A stretch of 64,000 bases of DNA. Origin: Gilliamella sp. ESL0441. Its GTDB lineage: Bacteria > Pseudomonadota > Gammaproteobacteria > Enterobacterales > Orbaceae. Positions within the stretch are counted from its first letter, which is position 1; each line of letters starts with the position of its first letter. The position numbers and the translations under genes were made by a program. Below are positions 42,996-54,015 of this stretch, in pieces. The notes under the pieces are model-generated. The model ran no database searches. It was not told where the DNA came from and worked only from the letters and a program-made list of their open reading frames with translations. The stretch lies in contig NZ_CP048264.1 of the NCBI RefSeq assembly GCF_019469185.1, positions 2,690,042 through 2,754,041 of the forward strand, given 5' to 3'.

Positions 42996-44297
42996 ATGAA
43001 TCGTCGATTATTTTGGAAAATACTCATTATATTTTGGGTGATTTTCTATCTTACTTTCCAGTTAACCTGGATTGCATTTTCTTATTATATAGAAAATAAA
43101 AACCAACGATTTCTCAACCATATGCCGACAAAAGTCGACATGATTGCCCAATTATTACATGTAGCAGGTGAGAACGAAACCCTCAATTTTGTTGCTCATC
43201 TACCTGAACGTGAGCGAGTTTTGTTATCGATAAAACTAATCTCGCCTCAAAATGATCAGGTTAATATCATTACTGATGAATTAGAACCACCAAATTATAT
43301 TTACCAACGTACTGCGGTTGCACCTGATGGTACTCTTTATGCGGTGTCGTTTAGGGAAGATAAAGATAAAGACGATCAAGTCAAAAAAGCCCTGTTTAAT
43401 ATGCCAATGCCAATTTTATTAATGGGTATTTGTGTCGGATTAGTATTCAGTCTTTTCTTAGCTTGGAATCTAACCAGACCAATGAAGCTACTAAGACAAG
43501 GCTTTTTTCGGGTGTCTCAAGGCGATCTTTCTGTCCGGTTATTCAATAAATTAAAACCTCGACGAGATGAACTTAGCGAATTGGGCAAAGATTTTGACAT
43601 GATGGTTGAACAGCTTAATATTCTAATTTCTGATCGCCAAGCTTTACTTCACGATGTTTCGCATGAACTTAGAACACCACTTGCGCGCTTACAATTAGCC
43701 ATTGGTTTAGCCCAGCAAAATAAGCAAAATATTGATAATTCCCTTGCTAGAATTGAATTGGAATCTCAACGGTTAGATCAGCTTATAGGTGAAATTTTGA
43801 ATTATTCACGTGCTGAAATGAACAATCGCACTGACGAATATTTTGATTTAAAAGATTTACTTCGGGTAGTCATTAATGATGCAAACTATGAAGCAAATCA
43901 CCAATCGATTAATGTCCACTTTATTTCTTCACCTATTATCCATTCAATTGTTAAAGGAAATTCCGAACAAATCCGTCGAGCTGTTGAAAATATTATTCGT
44001 AATGCGATTCGTTTTTCTAAAGCAGGTCAAGTCGTAGAAGTTTTATTAAAAGAAGTGGGTAAATACTTACAAATTGAAGTTAAAGATCGTGGTCCTGGCG
44101 TTGATCCAAATAAACTATCCAGTATATTCGAGCCCTTTGTCCGTATACAATCGCCTCAATTAGGTAAAGGATATGGTCTAGGTCTTGCTATCGCAAGAAA
44201 AACCTTTACCATGCACAATGGTACAATTCAAGCGACTAATCGTGATGGTGGTGGATTGATTGTCACTATTCGCTTACCGTATTGGCGAAAACACTAA
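42996..44297 (+). CDS. cpxA: envelope-stress sensor histidine kinase CpxA
   Basis: The 433-residue inner-membrane kinase has TM1 at about 8-30, a short periplasmic sensor (31-133), TM2 at 138-158, a HAMP domain (RPMKLLRQGFFRVSQGDLSV), and the H-box with His223 in HDVSHELRTPLARL. The ATP-binding domain shows NIIRNAIRFS, DRGPGVD and GYGLGLAIARK. It phosphorylates CpxR in response to envelope protein stress. It starts 18 bp after cpxR, so one mRNA. The periplasmic part is shorter than in E. coli CpxA (457 residues total), mainly in the sensor. Confidence 0.9.
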   Translation: MNRRLFWKILIIFWVIFYLTFQLTWIAFSYYIENKNQRFLNHMPTKVDMIAQLLHVAGENETLNFVAHLPERERVLLSIKLISPQNDQVNIITDELEPPNYIYQRTAVAPDGTLYAVSFREDKDKDDQVKKALFNMPMPILLMGICVGLVFSLFLAWNLTRPMKLLRQGFFRVSQGDLSVRLFNKLKPRRDELSELGKDFDMMVEQLNILISDRQALLHDVSHELRTPLARLQLAIGLAQQNKQNIDNSLARIELESQRLDQLIGEILNYSRAEMNNRTDEYFDLKDLLRVVINDANYEANHQSINVHFISSPIIHSIVKGNSEQIRRAVENIIRNAIRFSKAGQVVEVLLKEVGKYLQIEVKDRGPGVDPNKLSSIFEPFVRIQSPQLGKGYGLGLAIARKTFTMHNGTIQATNRDGGGLIVTIRLPYWRKH

Positions 44298-44314
44298 AAA
44301 GAGCGACTTTTTAA

Positions 44315-45079
44315 TTAATAACACTCGATATTAACGGTTAGTACATATTCTTTAATTAGTCTCTCTAAATCAATTTTATCATGACCGATAAAATTCAACA
44401 CTTGTGTGATAATATTTGGTTCATTTTCCAATATAGCCTTATATTGTTTGATATATTGACTAGCAATAGGCTTATATGACCAATGCCACTCTTCTGGCTG
44501 ATAGCCTCCATGTCTTCCTTCGTTAAACGCTTGGCAAAAGCCATATTTAGGTAAATTGTCCTGAAGCCATTTATATAAAATGATACCTTTTTTATCATTT
44601 TGAAAGTATTCAGATGAAACACTGGTAATATCGATATCTGTTCCCCAATGATGACGAGAAGTACCCGGCATTGATGAATATTTTAAAATCTCGTCGGCAA
44701 TCTGTTGAGGATCATTAAGCTTATCTGACAAATTACCCCACTTACGCTGCCAAATTGAGTTTTGGTAGGTATAATTACGTGTTGCACTAACAATGATAAA
44801 CGGAATATCAGGATGCTCTTTTTTAAAGGCTTGATAGGCTTTAATCAGTTGCTGCGTTGGTTCTTTTTGAAGATACATGCCCTTTTTATTGACAGGTAAT
44901 ATTGTTGAATCTAATGCAACAAAATTACTATCTATTTTTTCATCAAACTGTCCAATTAATTTATTTAAAGGTATTGGTTGTGCCATAGTAAAATTTGAAT
45001 ATAAAAGTAAAGTTAATGTTTGGATTAAGTAGGAAATCTTGACGTATTTTACTAATTTTTTTTTCATTGTTGATATCAC
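44315..45079 (-). CDS. M15B (VanY-like) D,D-carboxypeptidase family protein
   Basis: The 254-residue protein has a signal-like N-terminus (LIQTLTLLLYSNFTMAQ) and the M15 peptidase pattern. The zinc ligands are His143 and Asp150 in SRHHWGTDID and His199 in EEWHWSY, with SATRNYTYQ earlier in the fold. Enzymes of this family trim D-Ala from peptidoglycan stem peptides in the periplasm. A second ATG, 12 bp in (MKKKLVKYVKISYLI), gives a better signal peptide. It is convergent with cpxA, 17 bp apart. Glycopeptide resistance is not implied; no van genes are near. Confidence 0.85.
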   Translation of the reverse strand: MISTMKKKLVKYVKISYLIQTLTLLLYSNFTMAQPIPLNKLIGQFDEKIDSNFVALDSTILPVNKKGMYLQKEPTQQLIKAYQAFKKEHPDIPFIIVSATRNYTYQNSIWQRKWGNLSDKLNDPQQIADEILKYSSMPGTSRHHWGTDIDITSVSSEYFQNDKKGIILYKWLQDNLPKYGFCQAFNEGRHGGYQPEEWHWSYKPIASQYIKQYKAILENEPNIITQVLNFIGHDKIDLERLIKEYVLTVNIECY

Positions 45080-45166
45080 TAATATTCTATTAGCCAGATA
45101 AAAGGAAAACCAGTATAATTCTTCCCTTATATTTTAAACAGCCATAATGTGTAAAAACGAGGCCAT

Positions 45167-46348
45167 ATGTTAACACCTGCTACACCAAATACGTCTGTTA
45201 ATTCTTCAGATACAATTAATCTTAATACAAGTAATCTCAAAAGTGAAAAAATAAATTTACTTGATTTAACTCGTCAACAATTAAGAGAGTTTTTTATTTC
45301 ATTGGGAGAGAAGCCATTTAGAGCTGATCAAGTCATGAAATGGATCTATCATTTTGGAATCGACGATTTTGATCAGATGACCGATATCAATAAAAAATTG
45401 CGTGAACATTTAAAGACGATTGCTGAAATTAAAGCTCCAGTTATTGCTCTAGAACAACGTTCAGCTGATGGGACTATTAAATGGGCGCTTGATGTAGGGA
45501 ATAATCAGATGATTGAATCCGTTTATATTCCTGAACGAGATCGCGCAACGTTATGTGTTTCCTCGCAAGTTGGTTGCGCTTTAGAGTGCAAGTTTTGTTC
45601 AACCGCTCAACAAGGTTTTAACCGTAATTTATCCGTATCAGAAATTATAGGTCAAGTATGGCGTGCCTCGAATGCCATCGGTGTGACTGGAAAGTTAGCA
45701 GATAGACCAATTACTAATATAGTTATGATGGGAATGGGCGAACCATTACTTAATTTATCAAACGTTGCACCTGCAATGGAAATAATGTTAGATGATTTTG
45801 GTTATGGTTTATCAAAACGACGTGTAACGCTTTCAACTTCTGGGGTTGTTCCTGCTTTAGATAAATTGGCCGGCATGATCGATGTTGCACTTGCAATATC
45901 ACTACATGCACCAAATGATAATATTCGTAGTGAAATTATGCCAATAAATCAAAAATATAATATGGCGATGTTACGGGACTCTATTTTACGTTATCTATCA
46001 ACCTCTAATGCTAATCATGGTAAAGTAACAATAGAATATGTATTACTTAACCAAATCAATGATAGTGTTGAACATGCTCACGAACTTGCTAAATATTTAA
46101 AAAATGTTCCTAGTAAAATTAATTTAATCCCATGGAATCCTTTTCCTGGTGCACCTTATTCAAGATGTTCGAATACTCGTATAGACCGTTTCATGAAAAC
46201 GTTAATGGGTTATGGGTTTACAGTAATTGTCAGAAAAACACGAGGGGATGATATTGATGCGGCTTGTGGCCAATTAGCGGGTGAAGTTGTTGATCGAACC
46301 AAACGTACATTATATAAAAAACAGAATCTTGTCCAACAGACAATATAA
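45167..46348 (+). CDS. rlmN: dual-specificity 23S rRNA/tRNA m2A methyltransferase RlmN
   Basis: RlmN methylates A2503 of 23S rRNA and A37 of some tRNAs by radical SAM chemistry. The 393-residue protein has Cys137, Cys141 and Cys144 in [15 protein letters not shown] for the 4Fe-4S cluster, MGMGEPLLN near residue 185, and the catalytic C-terminal cysteine in [10 protein letters not shown] (about 367). It carries about 25 extra Ser/Thr/Asn-rich residues at the N-terminus before the conserved [15 protein letters not shown]. It heads the conserved rlmN-pilW pair. Confidence 0.96.
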   Translation: MLTPATPNTSVNSSDTINLNTSNLKSEKINLLDLTRQQLREFFISLGEKPFRADQVMKWIYHFGIDDFDQMTDINKKLREHLKTIAEIKAPVIALEQRSADGTIKWALDVGNNQMIESVYIPERDRATLCVSSQVGCALECKFCSTAQQGFNRNLSVSEIIGQVWRASNAIGVTGKLADRPITNIVMMGMGEPLLNLSNVAPAMEIMLDDFGYGLSKRRVTLSTSGVVPALDKLAGMIDVALAISLHAPNDNIRSEIMPINQKYNMAMLRDSILRYLSTSNANHGKVTIEYVLLNQINDSVEHAHELAKYLKNVPSKINLIPWNPFPGAPYSRCSNTRIDRFMKTLMGYGFTVIVRKTRGDDIDAACGQLAGEVVDRTKRTLYKKQNLVQQTI

Positions 46349-46371
46349 TATTACTTAAGGAAATAAGGAAA

Positions 46372-46989
46372 ATGATGAAAAAATTAATAATATTGTTAGG
46401 CTTTTTGGCATTATCTATGCTAACAGGCTGTCAAATGAATAATAATGAAGAGTTCGATCCTGAAACCGCAGCTTTAGCTAGAATGCGATTAGGATTAGGC
46501 TATCTTGCTAAGGCTTCTGAATCAGAAGAAAATGTCAAAGCTGCACATTATAATCTAAAATTAGCAAATCAATATTCACCTAATAATCCAAAAATAATGC
46601 TAGCTATGGCAATGTTTGATCAGCATGTTGGTGAGTATAAAGAAGCGGAAATGATTTATAAGCGTATTACCATGATGGAACCTGGTAATGGTTTATATCA
46701 TGTTCATTATGGTTCTTTTTTATGTGGACTTGGGCGTTATCAAGAAGCACAAAAAGAGTTTGAAAAAAGCTTAGAATACGATCGTCATAATTGGAAAGCG
46801 GATACTTATGAACAATATGGATATTGTGCTATCCAAAATAATGATAAAAAAACAGCTAATCTAATGTTTAAACAGCTTTTTCAATATGATCCAAGTCGGC
46901 GAGACAGTGTACTAAAAACAGCGAAACTTTATCACAAAAAAGGTGATATTAAAATTTCAAACTATCTATTATCAATAGTAAAACAATAA
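46372..46989 (+). CDS. pilW: type IV pilus biogenesis lipoprotein PilW/PilF-like
   Basis: The 205-residue protein has a lipoprotein signal with lipobox LTGC (Cys20) and then tetratricopeptide repeats (AHYNLKLANQYSPNNPKIML, YKEAEMIYKRITMMEPGNGL, YQEAQKEFEKSLEYDRHNWK). PilW/PilF anchors in the outer membrane and helps assemble the type IV pilus secretin. It is 23 bp after rlmN, as in many gammaproteobacteria, where it is followed by rodZ and ispG; here mntP follows instead. Other pilus genes are not in the window, so its partner machinery is unverified. Confidence 0.85.
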   Translation: MMKKLIILLGFLALSMLTGCQMNNNEEFDPETAALARMRLGLGYLAKASESEENVKAAHYNLKLANQYSPNNPKIMLAMAMFDQHVGEYKEAEMIYKRITMMEPGNGLYHVHYGSFLCGLGRYQEAQKEFEKSLEYDRHNWKADTYEQYGYCAIQNNDKKTANLMFKQLFQYDPSRRDSVLKTAKLYHKKGDIKISNYLLSIVKQ

Positions 46990-47020
46990 ATCATAATATT
47001 AATTATAAAGACTTAACGTT

Positions 47021-47596
47021 ATGAATTTTTTAGCGCTTTTATTATTAGCTTTGGCGATGTCCACTGATGCCTTTGCGGTTGCTGTTTGCCGTGGAGTTTC
47101 ATTTCAATCTACCCCCTTTATCGGCGCCTTAAAAGTGGGTATTTTATTTGGTATCGTTGAAGCAATTACACCATTGCTAGGTTGGCTCATAGGCATGTTG
47201 ACACTGCAATATATAGAACGTTGGGATCATTGGGTAGTATTTGCTGTCATGCTATTTTTAGGCGTTAGTATGATTTACAATAGTTTTAAAGAAGAAGATG
47301 AGGATTTTTCTGAAAAAGAAATAGCTTCTTCTAAAAAATCTTTTCTTATCTTAATTTTTACCGCTATTTCGACTAGTCTGGATGCTTTTGCTGTCGGAAT
47401 TAGTTTAGCATTAGCTAGCGTTAATATTTATATCGCAGCAAGCATGATTGGATTAGCAACCTGTGTCATGGTGACTATAGGTTTATTATTAGGAAAAAAA
47501 ATTGGTTGTTTTATCGGGAAACAAGCTGAGATTTTAGGCGGATTGGTGTTAATTGCGATTGGCGTAATAACACTTTATCAGCATCTTTCAAATTAA
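47021..47596 (+). CDS. mntP: manganese efflux pump MntP
   Basis: The 191-residue membrane protein shows two homologous halves, each with a helix containing the metal-coordinating Asp pair: ALAMSTDAFAVAVCRG near residue 12 and AISTSLDAFAVGISLALA near 116, joined by an acidic loop (FKEEDEDFSEKE). MntP exports Mn2+. In enterics it is often preceded by a yybP-ykoY manganese riboswitch; here only 31 bp separate it from pilW, so there is no room for one. Typical length and six predicted segments. Confidence 0.93.
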   Translation: MNFLALLLLALAMSTDAFAVAVCRGVSFQSTPFIGALKVGILFGIVEAITPLLGWLIGMLTLQYIERWDHWVVFAVMLFLGVSMIYNSFKEEDEDFSEKEIASSKKSFLILIFTAISTSLDAFAVGISLALASVNIYIAASMIGLATCVMVTIGLLLGKKIGCFIGKQAEILGGLVLIAIGVITLYQHLSN

Positions 47597-47731
47597 GTTC
47601 GCAAAATTCAATACTCTTTTTTCACATTCCAACATACATTTAATTTCAATTTGTTAATTTATTCAAACTTGTAAAAAGTTTTTTGATAAAAAGAAAATGA
47701 AAAGGTGAAAAAAAAAGATTTGTGAATACAA

Positions 47732-47761
47732 AAAAACTATCCGCGTAAACGGATAGTTTTT
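47732..47761. terminator. bidirectional terminator after groEL
   Basis: AAAAACTATCCG (47732-47743) and CGGATAGTTTTT (47750-47761) are perfect complements around CGTAAA. It stands 30 bp after the groEL stop and between convergent mntP and groEL. Confidence 0.9.
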
Positions 47762-47791
47762 CAAATTATTAGTTTGTGTGTAAAGATAGAA

Positions 47792-49486
<1,695 letters not shown>

Positions 49487-49780
49487 TTATGCTTGTACAA
49501 TAGCTAAAATATCGCTTTCAGACAGGATAAGCACTTCTTCATTATCGATTTTTTCTGTTTTAACGCCATATCCTTCATTGAAAATTACGATATCACCAAC
49601 TTTAACATCTAGCGGTTGTACTTGACCATTTTCTAAAATGCGACCATTACCAACAGCTAAAACTTCACCACGTGTTGATTTACCTGCAGCTGAACCTGTT
49701 AAAACAATACCGCCAGCTGACTTTGATTCCACTTCTTTACGTTTAATGATCACACGATCATGCAATGGACGAATTTTCAT
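49487..49780 (-). CDS. groES: 10-kDa co-chaperonin GroES
   Basis: The 97-residue co-chaperonin starts [20 protein letters not shown] and contains the mobile loop [20 protein letters not shown] that docks on GroEL. It is the first gene of groESL. A clear sigma-32-type promoter lies 84 to 112 bp upstream, indicating heat-shock induction. Confidence 0.98.
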   Translation of the reverse strand: MKIRPLHDRVIIKRKEVESKSAGGIVLTGSAAGKSTRGEVLAVGNGRILENGQVQPLDVKVGDIVIFNEGYGVKTEKIDNEEVLILSESDILAIVQA

Positions 49781-49863
49781 TAGTTATCTCCTAGCACTAA
49801 TATTTAAATAGATGATAATTAAAAATAAATCTTAAAATTACGATTTAATAATGTAGTGAAGCT

Positions 49864-49892
49864 TACATGGGGATCTTTTTATATTCTTCAAG
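49864..49892 (-). promoter_or_regulatory. sigma-32 (heat shock) promoter of groESL
   Basis: On the minus strand CTTGAAG (49886-49892), a 13-bp spacer and CCCCATGTA (49864-49872) match the RpoH consensus CTTGAAA-N13/14-CCCCATNT almost perfectly. Confidence 0.88.
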
Positions 49893-49925
49893 AGATGAAT
49901 TTCAAAAAAAAGACTAATTGATTAT

Positions 49926-50393
49926 TTATTCATCATTTTTGTGGCGAAATTCTCCTTCAATAAACTCATCAAACTGATTAACGGTTGTTGTTTTTGATGA
50001 AACAATAATCGTTTTACTAAATACTTTTTCTAATATTAATTTCGTTATATACCTTTTTACGTTGGGAATTAATAAAATTCCCCCAAATATATCACTTAAA
50101 AAACCAGGAAGGAAGATAAGAAAAACACCAACTGTTGTTAAAATATTTGAAAGTCCTTCAATTTTTAAATTTTCCAGTTTTATCCCCTTTAGATTCGTCT
50201 CTTCCTGTTGCATAAATCGATCATTTTTTATAATTTGTTTTTTAGCGAATTGATAAACAATAATGGATTTAGCAATCACGAAAATTAGGGTTGTCCATAA
50301 ACCGAATACAGAAATCACCTGTTTAAATAAACTAATTTCGCAATAAAAATAAAACAAAATAAGAAAAAGAATAAGATAGGTAAAAAATCGCAT
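49926..50393 (-). CDS. fxsA: FxsA family membrane protein
   Basis: The 155-residue inner-membrane protein has two early hydrophobic segments (FFTYLILFLILFYFYCEISL and TLIFVIAKSIIVYQFA) and a third (LTTVGVFLIFLPGFLSDIFG) with the PGF.SD motif typical of FxsA. FxsA overproduction in E. coli blocks F exclusion of phage T7, but its normal role is not settled. Position next to groESL is conserved in enterics. The ATG at 50391-50393 gives a membrane segment immediately. Confidence 0.87.
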   Translation of the reverse strand: MRFFTYLILFLILFYFYCEISLFKQVISVFGLWTTLIFVIAKSIIVYQFAKKQIIKNDRFMQQEETNLKGIKLENLKIEGLSNILTTVGVFLIFLPGFLSDIFGGILLIPNVKRYITKLILEKVFSKTIIVSSKTTTVNQFDEFIEGEFRHKNDE

Positions 50394-50508
50394 TTAGTCA
50401 TTCCCTAAAAAGAACGTGATATAGAAAGATTATTTGCAATAATATAAAACTAATAAGTTATTTTTCAACCAAACAACCTATTTTTTTAAAAATATATCAC
50501 AAAAAGAA

Positions 50509-50537
50509 TTGACGAATTATCACAGATCGTGTTTAAT
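50509..50537 (+). promoter_or_regulatory. tRNA-Phe promoter
   Basis: TTGACG (50509-50514), 17-bp spacer, TTTAAT (50532-50537); the tRNA starts 15 bp downstream. Confidence 0.7.
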
Positions 50538-50551
50538 GTGCATCCATTGTT

Positions 50552-50627
50552 GCCCGGATAGCTCAGTCGGTAGAGCAGGGGATTGAAAATCCCCGTGTCC
50601 GTGGTTCGATTCCGCGTCCGGGCACCA
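50552..50627 (+). tRNA. tRNA-Phe (anticodon GAA)
   Basis: A 76-nt gene with acceptor stem GCCCGGA/TCCGGGC, D-arm TAGCTCAGTCGGTAGAGC, anticodon loop TTGAAAA (GAA), T-arm GGTTCGATTCC and encoded CCA. It has its own promoter and terminator. Confidence 0.97.
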
Positions 50628-50640
50628 ATCCTAAAAGAAC

Positions 50641-50662
50641 ACCAGCGAAAGCTGGTTTTTTT
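50641..50662 (+). terminator. tRNA-Phe terminator
   Basis: ACCAGC, loop GAAA, GCTGGT followed by TTTTTT, 14 bp after the tRNA end. Confidence 0.88.
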
Positions 50663-51040
50663 GTGTCTGAAAAAATTTCTTCATGTTTCAACCCACCTAC
50701 TGGACTTAGTCTAAATCAATTTAAACCGTAATTTTCATAATTATTTTAATGATTAATTTATCTACATTAATTATAATACATTCTTTAAAAATCAATAAGT
50801 AAGTAAAAAATAATATAATCAGTTAAGTGCCATAATAATAAGTTCAACTTAACTAAAAAGCGTATTCATAGATTTTTAAATCTATTTAATTAATATTGTT
50901 TTGATTAAAAATGGCACTATTTTTGCAAATTCATTTGTTACACAGCACTTAACGGTCGTTATGCTCGTGTTAAAAGTTTATTTCTATAAAAAATGGATTA
51001 TGTTACGACTTATTGAGTAATGACATAATTTTTAATTATT

Positions 51041-51066
51041 GTGCAATTTGCACTATAGTTGTGCAA
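51041..51066. promoter_or_regulatory. palindrome with a third half-site upstream of dppA
   Basis: GTGCAATTTGCAC (51041-51053) is a perfect palindrome around T, and a third GTGCAA follows at 51061-51066, 20 bp (two helical turns) from the first. It lies about 170 bp upstream of dppA and may be an operator for an unidentified regulator. The rest of 50663-51233 is very AT-rich with no gene visible. Confidence 0.4.
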
Positions 51067-51233
51067 TAAATGTTGAAAAAATTTTTTAATAAAATAAAAG
51101 TTAATCGTTCTGACAATATATATTAAGACCTTTTAATAAAAAATTTATCTAAAAATATCAGTAAAATAATACCTTTAACTTTGTTTGAGTAACATAAAAA
51201 TAGATTTACAATTCAATAATTGGAGTAATTATC

Positions 51234-52847
51234 ATGAAGAATTTAAGGAAATATAAGCGTAAATTTTTGTTAGGTGTTGGGTTGATGACGATGCTTGCGA
51301 GTGCACAGCTTCATGCTGCCCAAACATTAGTATATTGTGCTGAAGCTTCACCTGAAACATTTAATCCACAGTTAGTGACAAGTGGAATTTCAATGGATGC
51401 TAGCGCTGTACCTGTTTATAACCGTTTAGTAGAGTTTAAATTAGGTACAACCGAAATTGAACCTTCTTTAGCTAAATCTTGGGATATTAGCCAAGATGGT
51501 TTAACTTATACCTTTCATTTACGCGATGATGTGAAATGGCATAACAATAAAGAATTTAAACCAACACGAAATTTAAATGCTGATGATGTTATTTTTACAT
51601 TTATGCGACAAAAGGATAAAAACCACCCTTATAATAAAGTTTCTGGTGGTCAATACGAATATTTTGAAAGTATGGGATTACCTGATTTAATTAAAGAGAT
51701 TAAAAAAATTGATGATCATACCGTTGTATTTGTGTTAAAGCATCAAGAAGCGCCTTTTTTAGCTGATTTAGCGATGTCATTCGCTTCAATTTTATCTGCT
51801 GAATATGCCGATGCAATGCTTAAAAAAGGCACTCCCGAAAAAGTTGATTTAGTTCCCATTGGAACAGGACCATTTACTTTTGTTCAATACCAAAAAGATT
51901 CAAAAATCCTTTATAAAGCTAATCCGGATTATTTTGGTCCAAAAGCTAAATTGGATCGTTTAGTTTTTTCAATTACACCGGATGCTGCTATTCGTTATGC
52001 TAAGTTGCAAAAAGGAGAATGTCATGCTATGCCATTTCCAAATATAGCCGATGTTGAACGAATGAAATTAGATAAGAATATTGTAGTGAAAGAAATGGCA
52101 GGGGTTAACATTGGCTATTTAGCCTACAATATGGATAAACCACCATTGGATAATTTAAAAGTTCGACAAGCATTAAATATGGCTGTAAATAAGGATGCGA
52201 TTATTAAAGCAGTTTTTCAAGGTGCAGCTGAACCGGCTAAAAACTTTATCCCTCCATCTATGTGGGGTTATAACGATGAAATAAAAGATTACCCTTATGA
52301 TCCAGCGCAAGCAAAAGAATTATTAAAATCAGCTGGCCTAGAAAACGGATTTACTATCACTTTATGGGCAATGCCAGTACAACGTCCATATAATCCAAAT
52401 GCGCGCCGCATGGCTGAAATGATTCAAGAAGATTGGGCTAAAATTGGTGTAACTGCTAAAATTGTTAGCTATGAATGGGGAGAGTATTTATCCCGTATTC
52501 GTGATGGTGAACATGATGCAGTATTAATGGGATGGTCTGGAGATAATGGTGATCCGGATAACTTTTATACTGTTTTGATGAGTTGTGATGCGGTTAAAGC
52601 AGGTTCTAACTATTCACATTGGTGCTATAAACCATTTGATGATTTATTACAACAAGCTCGCATTGAGCCTGATCATGAAAAGAGGGTCAAGCTATACAAA
52701 CAAGCGCAAGTTGAAATGCGTGATCAAGCACCTGCGCTAATGATTGCTCATTCCATGGTTTATATGCCAATAAGTAAAAAGGTTAAAGGCTATATTATGG
52801 ATCCTTTAGCATTACATAATTTTAACCAAGTTTCTCTCGAAAAATAG
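51234..52847 (+). CDS. dppA: dipeptide ABC transporter, periplasmic binding protein
   Basis: The 537-residue protein has a signal peptide (KRKFLLGVGLMTMLASAQLH ending AA) and the SBP_bac_5 fold: TLVYCAEASPETFNPQLVTS, LAKSWDISQDGLTYTFHLRD, and a C-terminal NFNQVSLEK. The C..C pair (about residues 33, 260) and DNGDPDNFYTVLMSCD are DppA/heme-binding-family features. It delivers dipeptides to the DppBC channel and heads dppABCDF. The RBS GGAG precedes ATG 51234. Related proteins (OppA, SapA) are less likely given the length and YWGYNDE-like MWGYNDEIKDYPYDPAQAKE motif. Confidence 0.92.
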   Translation: MKNLRKYKRKFLLGVGLMTMLASAQLHAAQTLVYCAEASPETFNPQLVTSGISMDASAVPVYNRLVEFKLGTTEIEPSLAKSWDISQDGLTYTFHLRDDVKWHNNKEFKPTRNLNADDVIFTFMRQKDKNHPYNKVSGGQYEYFESMGLPDLIKEIKKIDDHTVVFVLKHQEAPFLADLAMSFASILSAEYADAMLKKGTPEKVDLVPIGTGPFTFVQYQKDSKILYKANPDYFGPKAKLDRLVFSITPDAAIRYAKLQKGECHAMPFPNIADVERMKLDKNIVVKEMAGVNIGYLAYNMDKPPLDNLKVRQALNMAVNKDAIIKAVFQGAAEPAKNFIPPSMWGYNDEIKDYPYDPAQAKELLKSAGLENGFTITLWAMPVQRPYNPNARRMAEMIQEDWAKIGVTAKIVSYEWGEYLSRIRDGEHDAVLMGWSGDNGDPDNFYTVLMSCDAVKAGSNYSHWCYKPFDDLLQQARIEPDHEKRVKLYKQAQVEMRDQAPALMIAHSMVYMPISKKVKGYIMDPLALHNFNQVSLEK

Positions 52848-52854
52848 CATCAAT

Positions 52855-52884
52855 GCAATTAACCATAAAAAGGTGGTTAATTGC
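52855..52884 (+). repeat. intercistronic hairpin between dppA and dppB
   Basis: GCAATTAACCA (52855-52865) and TGGTTAATTGC (52874-52884) form a perfect 11-bp stem. No T-run follows directly, but GCTTTTTT occurs 8 bp on. It probably lowers expression of the membrane genes relative to dppA or protects dppA mRNA. Confidence 0.65.
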
Positions 52885-52984
52885 GGCATTAGCTTTTTTG
52901 AGGTTGAAATAGTAAATATTATTTTTATAAAAAATTATCTATCATATAAACAATAAGTTAGAAGAAAAATTTAAGAGCAATTAT

Positions 52985-54001
52985 ATGTTCCAATTTATTT
53001 TAAAGCGGTTAGGTGTACTGATAACGACGTTTATTTGTATCACGCTGCTTACTTTTATTTTTGTCCACCTTATTCCAGGGGATCCTATTACAGTGCTTGC
53101 TGGAGAGCGAGGGTTATCCCAAGAACGCCATGCTGAATTAATGATTCAACTGGGTTTGGATAAGCCACTTTATCAGCAGTATTTTCAATATATTATCAAT
53201 ATGTTTCATGGAGATTTAGGAATATCTTTCAAAAGCCAAACTCCTGTATGGGACGAATTTGTACCCCGATTTAAAGCAACATTTGAGCTGGGATTTTGTG
53301 CAATGTTGTTTGCTATCTGTTTTGGCATTCCAATCGGCGTTCTTGCCGCAGTCAAACGTGGCTCAATATTTGATCACACAGCTATAGGCTTGTCTTTAAC
53401 AGGTTATTCCATGCCAATTTTCTGGTGGGGGATGATGCTAATAATGTTAGTCTCAGTACACTTAAACTTAACCCCAGTATCTGGGCGTGTCAGTGATATG
53501 CTATTTTTAGATGAAAGTAACCCTTTAACTGGTTTTATGTTAATTGATACTTTCTTATGGGGTGAAACAGAGGATTTTATCGATGCTGTTACTCACCTAA
53601 TTTTACCCGCTATTGTGTTAGGTACCATACCTTTAGCAGTCATTGTCCGAATGACCCGTTCTTCGATGTTAGAAGTATTGAGTGAAGATTATATCCGAAC
53701 AGCACGTGCTAAAGGAGTTAGTCGAATTCGTATTATTCTTGTTCATGCGTTGCGTAATGCGATGATTCCTGTTATTACAGTTATCGGTTTACAAGTTGGT
53801 TCAATGCTAGCTGGGGCAATATTGACCGAAACAGTTTTTTCATGGCCTGGAATTGGCCGTTGGCTCATAGAAGCGTTACAACGCCGAGATTATCCCGTTG
53901 TGCAAAGTGGTGTATTAATTGTTGCAGGTATGATTATTTTGGTGAATTTATTAGTTGATATGTTATACGGTGTTATCAATCCACGTATTAGACATAAATA
54001 A
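52985..54001 (+). CDS. dppB: dipeptide ABC transporter permease DppB
   Basis: The 338-residue inner-membrane permease has an N-terminal segment (LGVLITTFICITLLTFIFVH), the conserved IPGDPI motif, and the EAA loop for ATPase contact (YIRTARAKGVSRIRIILVHA). A C-terminal segment GVLIVAGMIILVNLLVDMLY follows. It forms the channel with DppC. Length matches E. coli (339). It is separated from dppA by 137 bp containing a hairpin, then followed by dppC after 14 bp. Confidence 0.94.
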   Translation: MFQFILKRLGVLITTFICITLLTFIFVHLIPGDPITVLAGERGLSQERHAELMIQLGLDKPLYQQYFQYIINMFHGDLGISFKSQTPVWDEFVPRFKATFELGFCAMLFAICFGIPIGVLAAVKRGSIFDHTAIGLSLTGYSMPIFWWGMMLIMLVSVHLNLTPVSGRVSDMLFLDESNPLTGFMLIDTFLWGETEDFIDAVTHLILPAIVLGTIPLAVIVRMTRSSMLEVLSEDYIRTARAKGVSRIRIILVHALRNAMIPVITVIGLQVGSMLAGAILTETVFSWPGIGRWLIEALQRRDYPVVQSGVLIVAGMIILVNLLVDMLYGVINPRIRHK

Positions 54002-54015
54002 GAGTATGAATACAA

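Noticed and set aside
46990..47020. yybP-ykoY manganese riboswitch before mntP
   Set aside because: Only 31 bp separate pilW and mntP, too short for the element.
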